Positions 6,177-13,743 of a stretch of 13,782 nt of DNA are shown here, piece by piece. The stretch spans positions 1 to 13,782 of the forward strand of contig JBBIQA010000125.1 of the NCBI GenBank assembly GCA_037442565.1, written 5' to 3'. The translations under genes and the position numbers were made by a program. Each line of letters opens with the position of its first letter. The stretch's first letter is position 1. The notes under the pieces were generated by a model. The model was not told the origin of the DNA, made no database searches, and worked only from the letters and a program-made list of their open reading frames with translations. Source of the DNA: PALSA-911 sp037442565. GTDB taxonomy: Bacteria; Pseudomonadota; Alphaproteobacteria; Acetobacterales; Acetobacteraceae.

Positions 6177-7354
6177 CCGGCCTCGCGAAGCACCTCGTCG
6201 GTATGCTCGCCGAGCGTCGGCCATAGCCGGCGGATCGACGGCGGGCTGGCGGAGAAACGGGCCGGGATGGCAGTCACCAGAACCTCCCCTTCCACCGGAT
6301 GCTGCGTCGGCTGGAAGAAGCCGGTCTCCTTCAGATAGGCATCCTGCAGCAGCGCCGGCAGCGTGTTGGCCGGGCCGTTCGGAATATCGGCCGCGGTCAG
6401 CAGCACCGACCATTCCGCGGTGGCTTTCGTCTTCAGCCCGTCCGCCAGCGCGCCATACACCGCATCGGCGTTCTGGCCGCGTGCGTAGACCGAGCAGAAG
6501 CGCGGGTCCTGCATCAGTTCCGGCCGGTCCATGGCGGTGAAGATCCTGGTGAACTGCACATCCGACACCGCGATCACGCAAAGATAGCCGTCCTTCGTCT
6601 CGAACGGCCGGCGGTGCGGCGTCAGCATGCGCGGGTAGCCGAGGCCCTTCTCCGGCTCGTTCAGCGTGCCGTGCCACAGATGCTCGACGAGCATGAAGTT
6701 CAGCATCGTCTCCATCATCGGCACGTGCACTTCCTGGCCCTGGCCGGTGCGCTCGCGATGGAACAGCGCCATGCCGATCATCGAGGCGAGCATCTGCCCG
6801 GTCAGCTTGTCGGCCGCCACGGTGGGGAAATAGCGCGGCGCGCCATCCGGCCCCGCGTTCAGCGCCGCCATGCCGCTCAGGCCCTGGATCAGGTCGTCAT
6901 AGGCCGGGTTCTCCTGCGCCGAGCTGCCTTGGCGGAAACCGGTGGCGCAGGCGTGGATGATGCGCGGGTTGCGCGCCGCCATGGCCGCATAGGACAGGCC
7001 CAACCGCGCGGCGGCACTGATGCGCATGTTGTGAACGAACACGTCCGCGCCCTCGATCAGCCGCCACAGCGCGTCCATCGCGGGCTTGCGCTTCAGGTCC
7101 AGCACGATGCTGCGCTTGTTGCGGTTCAGGTTGGCGAAATACGAACCCATGCCGCGCGTGCGGCTCGGCCCGATTTCGCGCGTGGTGTCGCCGGCGGGGA
7201 TCTCGACCTTGATGACGTCGGCGCCCATGTCGCCGAGGAGCTGGGTGCCGAACGGTCCCAGCACCACCGTGGTGAGGTCGATGATGCGAATGCCGGCCAG
7301 GGGACCAGCGATAGGACCGGCCGATTTCGTGGCTGCGGGGGCGTGCGCGCTCAT
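6137..7354 (-). CDS. CaiB/BaiF family (family III) CoA-transferase
   Basis: A 405-residue cytoplasmic enzyme that moves CoA from an acyl-CoA donor to a free carboxylic acid. The family opening GPLAGIRIIDLTTVVLGPFGTQLLGDMGADVIKVE (residues 17-51) is clear. The catalytic Asp153 lies in the conserved PAYDDLIQGLSGM segment, equivalent to the Asp that forms the aspartyl-CoA anhydride. NRNKRSIVLDLK (77-88) is the usual CoA-binding stretch, and GQGQEVHVPMMETML is also typical. Length is normal (about 400). ATG 7354 begins 10 bp after the UppP stop, with only a weak AGGCAGG upstream, so it is likely cotranscribed with uppP. Its 3' end overlaps PAP2 by 40 bp in opposite orientation. Acid and donor are unknown; it may serve the catabolic genes in the window. 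Confidence 0.92.
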   Translation of the reverse strand: MSAHAPAATKSAGPIAGPLAGIRIIDLTTVVLGPFGTQLLGDMGADVIKVEIPAGDTTREIGPSRTRGMGSYFANLNRNKRSIVLDLKRKPAMDALWRLIEGADVFVHNMRISAAARLGLSYAAMAARNPRIIHACATGFRQGSSAQENPAYDDLIQGLSGMAALNAGPDGAPRYFPTVAADKLTGQMLASMIGMALFHRERTGQGQEVHVPMMETMLNFMLVEHLWHGTLNEPEKGLGYPRMLTPHRRPFETKDGYLCVIAVSDVQFTRIFTAMDRPELMQDPRFCSVYARGQNADAVYGALADGLKTKATAEWSVLLTAADIPNGPANTLPALLQDAYLKETGFFQPTQHPVEGEVLVTAIPARFSASPPSIRRLWPTLGEHTDEVLREAGYSDAEIETIKGA

Positions 7355-7364
7355 TGGGGCCTGC

Positions 7365-8201
7365 CTACAGGAACTTCAGGAACGCCAGGCTGCCGAGACC
7401 GGCGACCATGCAATAGACCGCGAACGGGGTCAGTGCCCAGGAATCGTGCCGGCGGAAATACCGCATCAGGAACCAGGTGCTGGCATAGGCGGTGAGGCCG
7501 GCCGCCACCGCGGCGACGGCCGACAATTCGAATACGCCGGCTGGCACGTCCGCGTGCAGCAGTTTCGGCACTTCCAAAACGGTGGCGCCAACGATGATCG
7601 GTGTCGCGATCAGGAAGGAGAAATGCGCAGATCCCGCATGATCGACACCGCGCAACAATCCGCCGACCATGGTCGCGCCGGAGCGGGAGATGCCGGGGAT
7701 CAGTGCCAGGCACTGCCAGCAGCCAATGATCAGGGCATCGAGCCTGGTCAGGCTCGACAACGGGCGGTGGCCGCCGCGCCCGCGCAGCTTCTCGCCGAAC
7801 AGCAGCATGAAGCCGTTCACCACCAGGAAGGCGGCGGCGACAGTGGGGGAACCGAACAGGCCGCGGAAGAATTTCTCCAGCGTGAAGCCGACGATCACCG
7901 CGGGGATGGTGGCGATGATGATCAGCGGAAACACCCGGCGGGCCTCGGTCACCCTGTGGGGCGTCGTCAGTCCGAGCACACCGACCAGCAGCGCCCACCA
8001 GTCCTGCCAGAAGAATACCAGCAACGCGAGGGCGGTGCCGGTATGCAGCATCACCAGGAACGGCAGGAAGGCGGCCGAGTGCTGGTCGATCGCCCAGCTC
8101 ACCAGCGACGGCAACACCACCGCGTGGCCAAGCGAGCTGACCGGAAACAGCTCCGTCGCGCCTTGCAGAACGGCGATGATCAGGGCGTGCAGCAGGCTCA
8201 T
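7365..8201 (-). CDS. uppP: Undecaprenyl-diphosphatase (BacA/UppP family)
   Basis: A 278-residue polytopic inner-membrane protein that dephosphorylates undecaprenyl diphosphate, recycling the lipid carrier for peptidoglycan and polysaccharide synthesis and often giving bacitracin tolerance. The N-terminal motif QGATELFPVSSLGH carries Gln13, Glu17 and His26, matching Glu17, Glu21 and His30 of the E. coli protein as I recall it. The second motif, PGISRSGATM, contains the catalytic-site Ser/Arg. Length and hydrophobic pattern fit the family. The start at 8201 has AAAAGGA about 9 nt upstream on the minus strand. It lies between the amidohydrolase (84 bp upstream) and the CoA-transferase (10 bp downstream), an unusual operon mate for cell-wall recycling. 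A PAP2 phosphatase nearby may overlap in function. Confidence 0.92.
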   Translation of the reverse strand: MSLLHALIIAVLQGATELFPVSSLGHAVVLPSLVSWAIDQHSAAFLPFLVMLHTGTALALLVFFWQDWWALLVGVLGLTTPHRVTEARRVFPLIIIATIPAVIVGFTLEKFFRGLFGSPTVAAAFLVVNGFMLLFGEKLRGRGGHRPLSSLTRLDALIIGCWQCLALIPGISRSGATMVGGLLRGVDHAGSAHFSFLIATPIIVGATVLEVPKLLHADVPAGVFELSAVAAVAAGLTAYASTWFLMRYFRRHDSWALTPFAVYCMVAGLGSLAFLKFL

Positions 8202-8285
8202 GGCGTCAGGTCCTTTTGGCGGGCATCCGGAGTTGGGCTACTGGCGCGTGGTTCCTGGCCGAAACCCGCCGCTATGGCAACCCGT

Positions 8286-9356
8286 TCAGGTGATTTCCCC
8301 CAGCCGGTAGAACCGCGCGGCGGTGCCGGAGAACAGGTCGGCGGTTTCCGCCGCCGACGCACCGGCGGAGATCCGCTTGAAGGCGTTCCACAGGATCGGA
8401 TAGCTACACGTCCCCTTGTCCACCGGGAAATTGCTCTCGTACATGCAGCGCCGAGTGCCGAACAGTTCGATGCAGGTCTCCACATAGGGCCGCCAGGCGG
8501 CGGCCAGCTCTTCCGAGGAAGGCGGCAGCGCGCGTTCGTGGAAATCAAAGCCGAACAGCTTCATCCCCAGCCCGCCCAGCTTCACGAATACGTTGGGGCA
8601 GCCGGCCAGCCGTGCCATCGCCGCCTTCCAATCCGCGAATACCGCATCCCGCCGCCCGGCATAGGGGCCGACATGCGCAGCGCCGCCCACATGGTCCATC
8701 ACGATGGCGGTGCCAGGGAAGGCACGGGCGAGATCGGTCAGCTCATCGAGCTGGGGATGGAACAGCCAGGCGTCGAACGACAGGCCGAGCGGGCCGAGGC
8801 AGGCGAACCCTTCGCGGAAAACCTTGTCCGCCAGCAATCCCGCCGGCGGGCGGATGGAGGAGCTGCGGATGGTCTCGTCCGGGTCCCAGGCGGAGATGTA
8901 GCGCACGCCCTTGAACCGTCCGCCCCCCGCAGCGACCTGCGCCTGCAGGATGGTCTGCGCCCGCGCGCCCAGCGTCAGGTCGGCGAACCCGACGATGCCG
9001 GCGCACAGCCGCGCGCTGCCGTACAGGCCGCTGGCGCTCATCGCCGCCACGCCATTGACGAATTCGGTCTCACCCAGGGGGCGCAGTTCCACCGGACCGT
9101 CCGCGCGATACATGGAGCGGCAATCGACGAACACGGTGGCGCGGACATCGTGCCCGGCATCGGCGTCGGCCAGCAGATCGGGGAACAAATAGCGGTTCTC
9201 CGCCCGGTCCCACAAATGATGATGCGGATCGACGATCGGCAGGCCGGGATCCAGGATCGGTTCCTGACGCAGGCCCAGCCAGTCCGGCCGCACCGGCAGC
9301 GCGGTGGCGTTCGGCAGGCTGGCGGCCTGGGTGGGCTGGGCGGGCGATGTGCTCAT
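8286..9356 (-). CDS. Amidohydrolase-2 family TIM-barrel hydrolase
   Basis: A 356-residue metal-dependent hydrolase of the Amidohydrolase_2 family, which includes lactonases, 2-pyrone-4,6-dicarboxylate hydrolase and decarboxylases. After a poorly conserved N terminus, the metal motif DPHHHLWD gives His45 and His47. FHPQL (His200) and VMDHVGG (His222) supply the next barrel ligands. The last-strand motif is MYESNFPVD, with Asn309 where many members have Asp (SDWP type). ATG 9356 has GGGAG 10 nt upstream and is favoured over frame extension to 9479, which would add an unrelated leader. It is divergent from the CDF gene and first in a leftward group with uppP and the CoA-transferase. A lactonase-like ring-opening role is plausible but unproven. 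Confidence 0.87.
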   Translation of the reverse strand: MSTSPAQPTQAASLPNATALPVRPDWLGLRQEPILDPGLPIVDPHHHLWDRAENRYLFPDLLADADAGHDVRATVFVDCRSMYRADGPVELRPLGETEFVNGVAAMSASGLYGSARLCAGIVGFADLTLGARAQTILQAQVAAGGGRFKGVRYISAWDPDETIRSSSIRPPAGLLADKVFREGFACLGPLGLSFDAWLFHPQLDELTDLARAFPGTAIVMDHVGGAAHVGPYAGRRDAVFADWKAAMARLAGCPNVFVKLGGLGMKLFGFDFHERALPPSSEELAAAWRPYVETCIELFGTRRCMYESNFPVDKGTCSYPILWNAFKRISAGASAAETADLFSGTAARFYRLGEIT

Positions 9357-9478
9357 GGACGACGCACTCCCTAATTGCTGGCAATGAGTGTCGCCGGGAT
9401 GCGGCGGCGTGTCGATTGCGCTAGGCTGACCCACACACAAGTTACATCGCGGTGCCGACCGCAAAGGGGCGCGAACCA

Positions 9479-10510
9479 ATGGATGCGAAGCACGGCGAGG
9501 ACGGCCATGCCGGGCATGATCATCATGCCCCGCCGGACCATGACGACGACCATGGGCATGACCACGGGCATGACCACGGGCACGGCCATGACCATGGTCA
9601 CGGCTTTGGCCATCAACACGGCCCGGTGTCGCACGACCGGGCCTTCGCCATCGGGGTTGCGCTCAACAGCCTGTTTGTCGTGGTCGAGATGTTCTACGGG
9701 TTCGCGGCGAATTCCGTCGCGCTGATCGCCGACGCAACCCACAATCTGGGCGACGTGCTGGGCCTGTTGCTCGCCTGGGCGGCCGCGGCGCTGACCCGCC
9801 TGCCGCCCAGCGCCCGGCGCACCTATGGCTGGGGCCGCACGTCCATCCTCGCCTCGCTGGCCAATGCCGCCATACTGCTCGTCAGCATCGGCGCCATCGC
9901 GCTGGAGGCCGGCTATCGCCTCGCCAGCCCCGCCCCGGTGGGCGAATGGACGGTGATGCTGGTCGCCGGCATCGGCATCCTGATCAACGGCGCCACTGCG
10001 CTGATGTTCATGCGCGGGCGCGAAGGCGACCTCAATCTGCGCGCCACCTACCTGCACATGGTCGCCGACGCCGCCGTTTCCTTCGGCGTCGTTGTCTCGG
10101 CCGGCCTGATCATGCTGACCGGCTGGCTGTGGCTCGATCCGCTCACCAGCCTGGCGATCGTCGCGGTGATCGCCGTCGGCACCTGGAACCTGCTGCGGGA
10201 GGCGATGTCCCTGGTGCTGGACAATGTTCCCGCCGGCATCGAGGAAGGCGCGGTCCAGGCCTACCTGGCCGGCCTGCCCGGCGTCAGCGAAGTGCACGAC
10301 CTGCATATCTGGGGTCTGAGCACCACGGAGTCGGCGCTTACCGTGCATCTGGTCCATTCCGCGCCGGATGATACCAACCCGCCCGCCATCCGTCCGCATG
10401 AAGTTGCAGCCGAACTGCGCAGGCGTTTTGGCATCGGCCATGCCACCGTGCAGATCGAGTGGATCACGGAAGCGGAATGGTGCCGGTTGCGCCCGCAGCA
10501 CGTGGTGTGA
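9479..10510 (+). CDS. Cation diffusion facilitator (CzcD/ZitB-like) with His-rich N terminus
   Basis: A 343-residue inner-membrane metal/proton antiporter exporting divalent cations, most likely Zn2+, from the cytoplasm. The first 48 residues hold 17 His in an HD/HG pattern, a cytoplasmic metal-binding tail. Six membrane helices follow. Helix 2 has HNLGD (His88, Asp92) and helix 5 has HMVAD (His193, Asp197), the HxxxD pair of zinc-type CDFs. A soluble C-terminal domain follows, with VSEVHDLHIWGLSTTESALTVH, the usual dimerising ferredoxin-like fold. ATG 9479 is chosen because AAAGGGG lies 9 nt upstream; the in-frame GTG at 9452 has no such site. It is divergent from the amidohydrolase with 122 bp between starts. 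No metal-responsive regulator is adjacent. Co2+, Ni2+ or Cd2+ remain possible substrates. Confidence 0.93.
   Translation: MDAKHGEDGHAGHDHHAPPDHDDDHGHDHGHDHGHGHDHGHGFGHQHGPVSHDRAFAIGVALNSLFVVVEMFYGFAANSVALIADATHNLGDVLGLLLAWAAAALTRLPPSARRTYGWGRTSILASLANAAILLVSIGAIALEAGYRLASPAPVGEWTVMLVAGIGILINGATALMFMRGREGDLNLRATYLHMVADAAVSFGVVVSAGLIMLTGWLWLDPLTSLAIVAVIAVGTWNLLREAMSLVLDNVPAGIEEGAVQAYLAGLPGVSEVHDLHIWGLSTTESALTVHLVHSAPDDTNPPAIRPHEVAAELRRRFGIGHATVQIEWITEAEWCRLRPQHVV
9554..9577 (+). repeat. 12-bp tandem repeat encoding GHDH units
   Basis: Two perfect 12-bp copies lie at 9554-9565 and 9566-9577, flanked by decayed copies up to about 9605. They lie within the CDF gene and encode its His-Asp-rich tail. 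In-frame units allow the tail to lengthen or shorten by four residues without frameshift. Confidence 0.75.
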
Positions 10511-10701
10511 CCGTCCGCAGCCGGATCGGTTGACCAAACCGTCATCGTCCGACCGATGGACAAGCCAATCTACCCGTGAGTATCCTCGTTCCTGAGCATT
10601 GGCCTGCCGCGAGGTGAGCCCATCACAATAGTTGGCACACTGGCCGGTCGACGCCACTCCGAAACAAAGTGCCCAGCATAAGGCACGAGAGAGGAACGAA
10701 G

Positions 10702-11484
10702 ATGACGAGTGTGAACTGGACCGACTCGATGCTGGAATTGGCCGGCGTCAAAGTACACCTGTCGCGCGCCGGCAGCGGCAAGAAGATCCTGGTGCTGCAT
10801 CACGATTTCGGCGCCCCCGATCGGCTGCCGTTCTACGACGAACTGGCGCGCGATTTCGAGGTTCTGGTCCCGCATCATCCCGGCTGGGGCCGTTCGGTGG
10901 ACCGTCCGGCCTGGATGCGCAGCCCACGCGACATCGCCGCGATCTATTCCTGGCTGCTGGCCGATCTGGGCATCACCGACGCCTCCATCGTCGGCCTCGG
11001 CTTCGGCGGCTGGATCGCCGCGGAAATGGCCAGCCAGGCGCCCACCGCCTATCATCGCCTGGTCCTGGTCGGTGCGATGGGCATCAAGCCGAAGGAAGGC
11101 TACATCGCCGACCAATCGCTGGTCAGCTACATCGACTACGCCAAATCCGGCTTTCACGACCCCGCCGCCTTCACCCGGGTGTTCGGGGATGTGAGCACCG
11201 ACCAACTGGAACAGTGGGACATCTGCCGCGAGATGAGCTTCCGCACCGCCTGGAAGCCCTACATGTACAGCCAGACGCTGCCATACCTGCTCGGGGGTAT
11301 TCGTACTCCGGCTCTCGTGGTCTGGGGCGACGACGACAAGATCGTGCCGAATTGCGTGCAGGACCAGTACGCGGCCGCGTTGCGCAGCGCCCGCACCGAG
11401 ACGGTCAGGAATTCCGGCCATTGCGTGGATATGGAGCAGCCGGCGGCGCTCGCCGGGCTGGTTGTCTCGTTCGTAAACAAGTGA
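10702..11484 (+). CDS. Alpha/beta-hydrolase-fold protein lacking the nucleophile Ser
   Basis: A 260-residue alpha/beta-hydrolase-fold protein. The core pattern is present: LVLHHDFG (residues 30-37, oxyanion-loop region), VPHHPGWGRS (56-65), the nucleophile elbow at 96-104, and a C-terminal acid and base. The elbow reads GLGFGGW, so Gly100 (codon GGC at 10999-11001) sits where the family has Ser, Asp or Cys. Asp212 (WGDDDKIVP) and His240 (NSGHCVDMEQP) are kept. Normal ester hydrolysis through an acyl-enzyme is therefore not expected. It may catalyse a non-covalent reaction, bind a ligand, or assist the flavoenzyme encoded 28 bp downstream, with which it probably forms an operon. ATG 10702 has GAGG 7 nt upstream; the in-frame GTG at 10669 lacks a site. 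No signal peptide. Fold firm, function unknown. Confidence 0.85.
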   Translation: MTSVNWTDSMLELAGVKVHLSRAGSGKKILVLHHDFGAPDRLPFYDELARDFEVLVPHHPGWGRSVDRPAWMRSPRDIAAIYSWLLADLGITDASIVGLGFGGWIAAEMASQAPTAYHRLVLVGAMGIKPKEGYIADQSLVSYIDYAKSGFHDPAAFTRVFGDVSTDQLEQWDICREMSFRTAWKPYMYSQTLPYLLGGIRTPALVVWGDDDKIVPNCVQDQYAAALRSARTETVRNSGHCVDMEQPAALAGLVVSFVNK

Positions 11485-11512
11485 AAACAATACTCCACCA
11501 GGGAGAGTAGCC

Positions 11513-12748
11513 ATGCACCTGATGTACTTCACCGAGCAGCCGATGTCCGCCTACGACCCGAATGAGGGTCTGAAGTTCGGCGCCACCGCGCTGATGTTCT
11601 CCAACAAGAACTTCGATCCCGTCGAAGGCAGCCGCCTGTACAACGAGTATCTGGAGCAATACATCTACGCCGAGGAGATGGGCGTGGACGGCATCATGCT
11701 GAACGAGCACCACAACGCGCCGTTCTGCATGCAGGCGAAAACCAACGTATTCGCCTCCATCCTCGCCGCCGTCACCAAGCGGGTGAAGATCGTCATCCTC
11801 GGCAACCCGCTGCCGCTGGCCGACAACCCCGTGCGCCTGGCCGAAGAGCTTGGCATGATCGACATGATCTCCAAGGGGCGGCTGGTATCCGGCTTCGTGC
11901 GCGGCGGCGGCCAGGAACAGCTCGCCACCGGCGTCAACCCGGCCTTCAACCGCGAGCGGTTCGAGGAAGCCCACGACCTGATCGTCAAGACCTGGAGCCA
12001 GCCCGGCCCATTCCGCTGGGAAGGCACCCACTACCAGCACCGCGTGGTGAACCCCTGGGTTGTGCCGCTGCAGAAGCCTCACCCGCGCATCTGGATCCCC
12101 GGCGTGCTGTCCAAGGAAACCGTGATTTGGACCGCCAAGCACCGCTATCCCTATATCTGCCTCAACACCTCGGTCGAGGCGACGAAGAAGATCTGGGAGA
12201 CCTATGACGCGGCGGCGGCCGAGGTCGGCTACACCCCCGGCCCGGAAAACCGTGGCTATCTGATCCGCGTGCATGTGTCCGACACCGAGGAAAAAGCGGT
12301 CGAGAACGCCAAGAAGTTCCTGTGGATGCAGGGCGAGTTCACCGGCCTGGCGCATCCCGTGTGGTCCAGCCCATCCGGCTATTTCTCGCCCACGCAGCGG
12401 CGCGGCTTTGTCGAATTCGCCACCGGCCGCGCCGTCAGCCCGCGCGGCGCGCCCACCTTCGAGGAGCAGCGTGAGAACATGATGATCATCTGCGGCACCC
12501 CCGATACGGTGGTGGCGAAGCTGAAATACATCATGGAAGAAACCCGCCCGGGCATCATGGCGTTCTGGGGCAATGACGGGAACGTCTCGGTGGAGGATGC
12601 CAAAACCTGCATCCGCCTGCTGGGCCAGGAAGTCATGCCGCAGATCCGCGAATACGGGAAGAAACTCGGCCTGAACAGCCCGTTCGAGGGCGATGTGCCG
12701 GTCTCGCTGGCCGAATCCCGCGACCTGCGCCAGATGGCGGCGGAATAG
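11513..12748 (+). CDS. LLM-class (luciferase-like) flavin-dependent oxidoreductase
   Basis: A 411-residue bacterial-luciferase-like flavoenzyme, typically an FMN-dependent monooxygenase or an F420-type oxidoreductase in the cytoplasm. The TIM-barrel start MHLMYFTEQP is followed by GIMLNEHHNAPF (EHH at 65-67), the strongest family mark. ILGNPLPLADNPVRLAEELGMIDMISKGRLVSGFVRGGG (96-133) forms the flavin/phosphate-binding region. It is longer than the common 330-360 residues because of inserts in the middle and C-terminal parts, for example around 290-330. ATG 11513 has GGGAG at 11501-11505, 7 nt upstream. It follows the alpha/beta-hydrolase gene by 28 bp, so the two are probably cotranscribed and act on one substrate. 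No flavin reductase gene is in view; one would be needed elsewhere if it is a two-component monooxygenase. Confidence 0.92.
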   Translation: MHLMYFTEQPMSAYDPNEGLKFGATALMFSNKNFDPVEGSRLYNEYLEQYIYAEEMGVDGIMLNEHHNAPFCMQAKTNVFASILAAVTKRVKIVILGNPLPLADNPVRLAEELGMIDMISKGRLVSGFVRGGGQEQLATGVNPAFNRERFEEAHDLIVKTWSQPGPFRWEGTHYQHRVVNPWVVPLQKPHPRIWIPGVLSKETVIWTAKHRYPYICLNTSVEATKKIWETYDAAAAEVGYTPGPENRGYLIRVHVSDTEEKAVENAKKFLWMQGEFTGLAHPVWSSPSGYFSPTQRRGFVEFATGRAVSPRGAPTFEEQRENMMIICGTPDTVVAKLKYIMEETRPGIMAFWGNDGNVSVEDAKTCIRLLGQEVMPQIREYGKKLGLNSPFEGDVPVSLAESRDLRQMAAE

Positions 12749-12835
12749 ACCGACACTTATCCGGCAAGGCAGGCCGCCCGATTCCCGGATGGTGTCTTGC
12801 CGGGAAGGTGAATTGTCAACCTCGCATACCCACGG

Positions 12836-12870
12836 ACGGGGCGCTTTCACATCGGGTGACAGCGCCCCGT
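12836..12870 (+). terminator. Hairpin terminator after the LLM operon
   Basis: ACGGGGCGCT (12836-12845) pairs perfectly with AGCGCCCCGT (12861-12870). Inside, TCAC (12847-12850) pairs with GTGA (12856-12859) after one mismatch, giving a long stem. The T-tract after it is weak (TTGCCGTT). It lies 87 bp past the LLM stop and well before the next gene. Confidence 0.65.
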
Positions 12871-12978
12871 TTGCCGTTGCGGTCGGGCTCGCACAGCGGA
12901 GGACTTGCAAGGCGTCGCACTCACGGCCAAACCAATAACCTGAAAACGGCAATTTAGAGACAGGACGGGAAAACGAGC

Positions 12979-13731
12979 ATGGATCTGCAACTCACCGGCA
13001 AAACGGCACTGGTCACCGGCGCCAGCATGGGCATCGGCCGCGCCATCGCCCGCGGCCTGGCCGTCGAGGGCGTGAAGGTCGCGGTCGTCGCGCGCCGCAC
13101 CGAATTGCTCGACACCCTCTCCGCCGAGATCACCGCTGCCGGCGGCATCGCGCCGGCGATCATCGCCCAGGACATCATGGCCGAGGACGCCGCCGCGAAA
13201 CTTGCCGCCGCGGCCATCGCGGCGCTCGGTCATGTCGACATCCTTGTCAACAACGCCGGCGGCTCGCGCGTGCTGCCGATCGACGCGCCGGAGGAGAAAT
13301 GGGAGGAAGCCATGACCCTGAACTTCACCCGCCAGCGCCAGATCGCCCATGCGCTGTTGCCGCAGATGATCGCCCGGAAATGGGGCCGCATCATCTGCAT
13401 CACCGGCAAATCCGAACCCGAGCACCTGAACGCCGCCTTCGCCGCCAAGGCCGCGGTGCATGCCTGGGCCAAGGGCCTGTCGCGCGAAGTGGGCCAGTTC
13501 GGCATCACCATCAACTCGATCCCGCCGGGCCGTATCATGAGCGAGCAGATCCGCCGCAACTACCCCGAAGACTACCGCAAACACTTCGCCGAAACCGAAA
13601 TCCCCGTCCGCTTCTGGGGGGAGCCGGAAGACCTGGCGGTAATGGCGGTATGGCTGGCCTCGCCGCTGGCGCGCTACATCACCGGCACCGTCATCCCGGT
13701 GGACGGCGGCCTGCGCCGGTATCAGTTCTAG
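12979..13731 (+). CDS. SDR-family protein with substituted catalytic Ser and Tyr
   Basis: A 250-residue short-chain dehydrogenase/reductase fold. The cofactor site looks intact: TGASMGIG at 13-20, Arg39/Arg40 after strand 2 (NADP-like), NNAG at 91-94 and Asn115 in TLNFT. The active site is not standard. By alignment to the GRII block, Gly143 takes the place of Ser. The segment before the conserved Lys157 reads AFAAK, so Ala153 is where YxxxK has Tyr. The Ser-Tyr loop is also three residues short. The C terminus (GTVIPVDGG) is ordinary. I recall a group of SDRs sharing TGKSEP and NSIPPGRI, so this may be a clade property, not decay. ATG 12979 has GGGA 8 nt upstream. It is separated from the LLM gene by a terminator, so it is probably transcribed on its own. 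Reaction unknown. Confidence 0.87.
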   Translation: MDLQLTGKTALVTGASMGIGRAIARGLAVEGVKVAVVARRTELLDTLSAEITAAGGIAPAIIAQDIMAEDAAAKLAAAAIAALGHVDILVNNAGGSRVLPIDAPEEKWEEAMTLNFTRQRQIAHALLPQMIARKWGRIICITGKSEPEHLNAAFAAKAAVHAWAKGLSREVGQFGITINSIPPGRIMSEQIRRNYPEDYRKHFAETEIPVRFWGEPEDLAVMAVWLASPLARYITGTVIPVDGGLRRYQF

Positions 13732-13743
13732 GCTGTAGTTGGA

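Noticed and set aside
7086..9374. Very long open frame (762 codons) on the + strand
   Set aside because: It is antisense to the CoA-transferase, uppP and amidohydrolase genes, has Arg/Gln/Gly-rich composition and no recognisable domain; a stop-poor shadow frame of high-GC DNA.
9541..9605. CRISPR-like repeats
   Set aside because: The repeats are 12 bp, in tandem without spacers and in frame within the CDF coding region.
10525..10557. Terminator after the CDF gene
   Set aside because: Only short 5-6 bp complementary segments (CGGTT/AACCG, ATCGGT/ACCGAT) with no T-tract; too weak to call.
10631..10650. Possible sigma-54 promoter (TGGCAC) upstream of the alpha/beta hydrolase
   Set aside because: The -12 GC element is absent at the required spacing (GG is found instead), so it does not meet the -24/-12 consensus.
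9371..10657. Long open frame (428 codons) on the - strand
   Set aside because: It is antisense to the CDF gene; its Met/Val-rich stretch is simply the complement of the His/Asp repeat.
11405..12952. Long open frame (515 codons) on the - strand
   Set aside because: It is antisense to the LLM gene, which has clear family motifs; the composition is that of a shadow frame.
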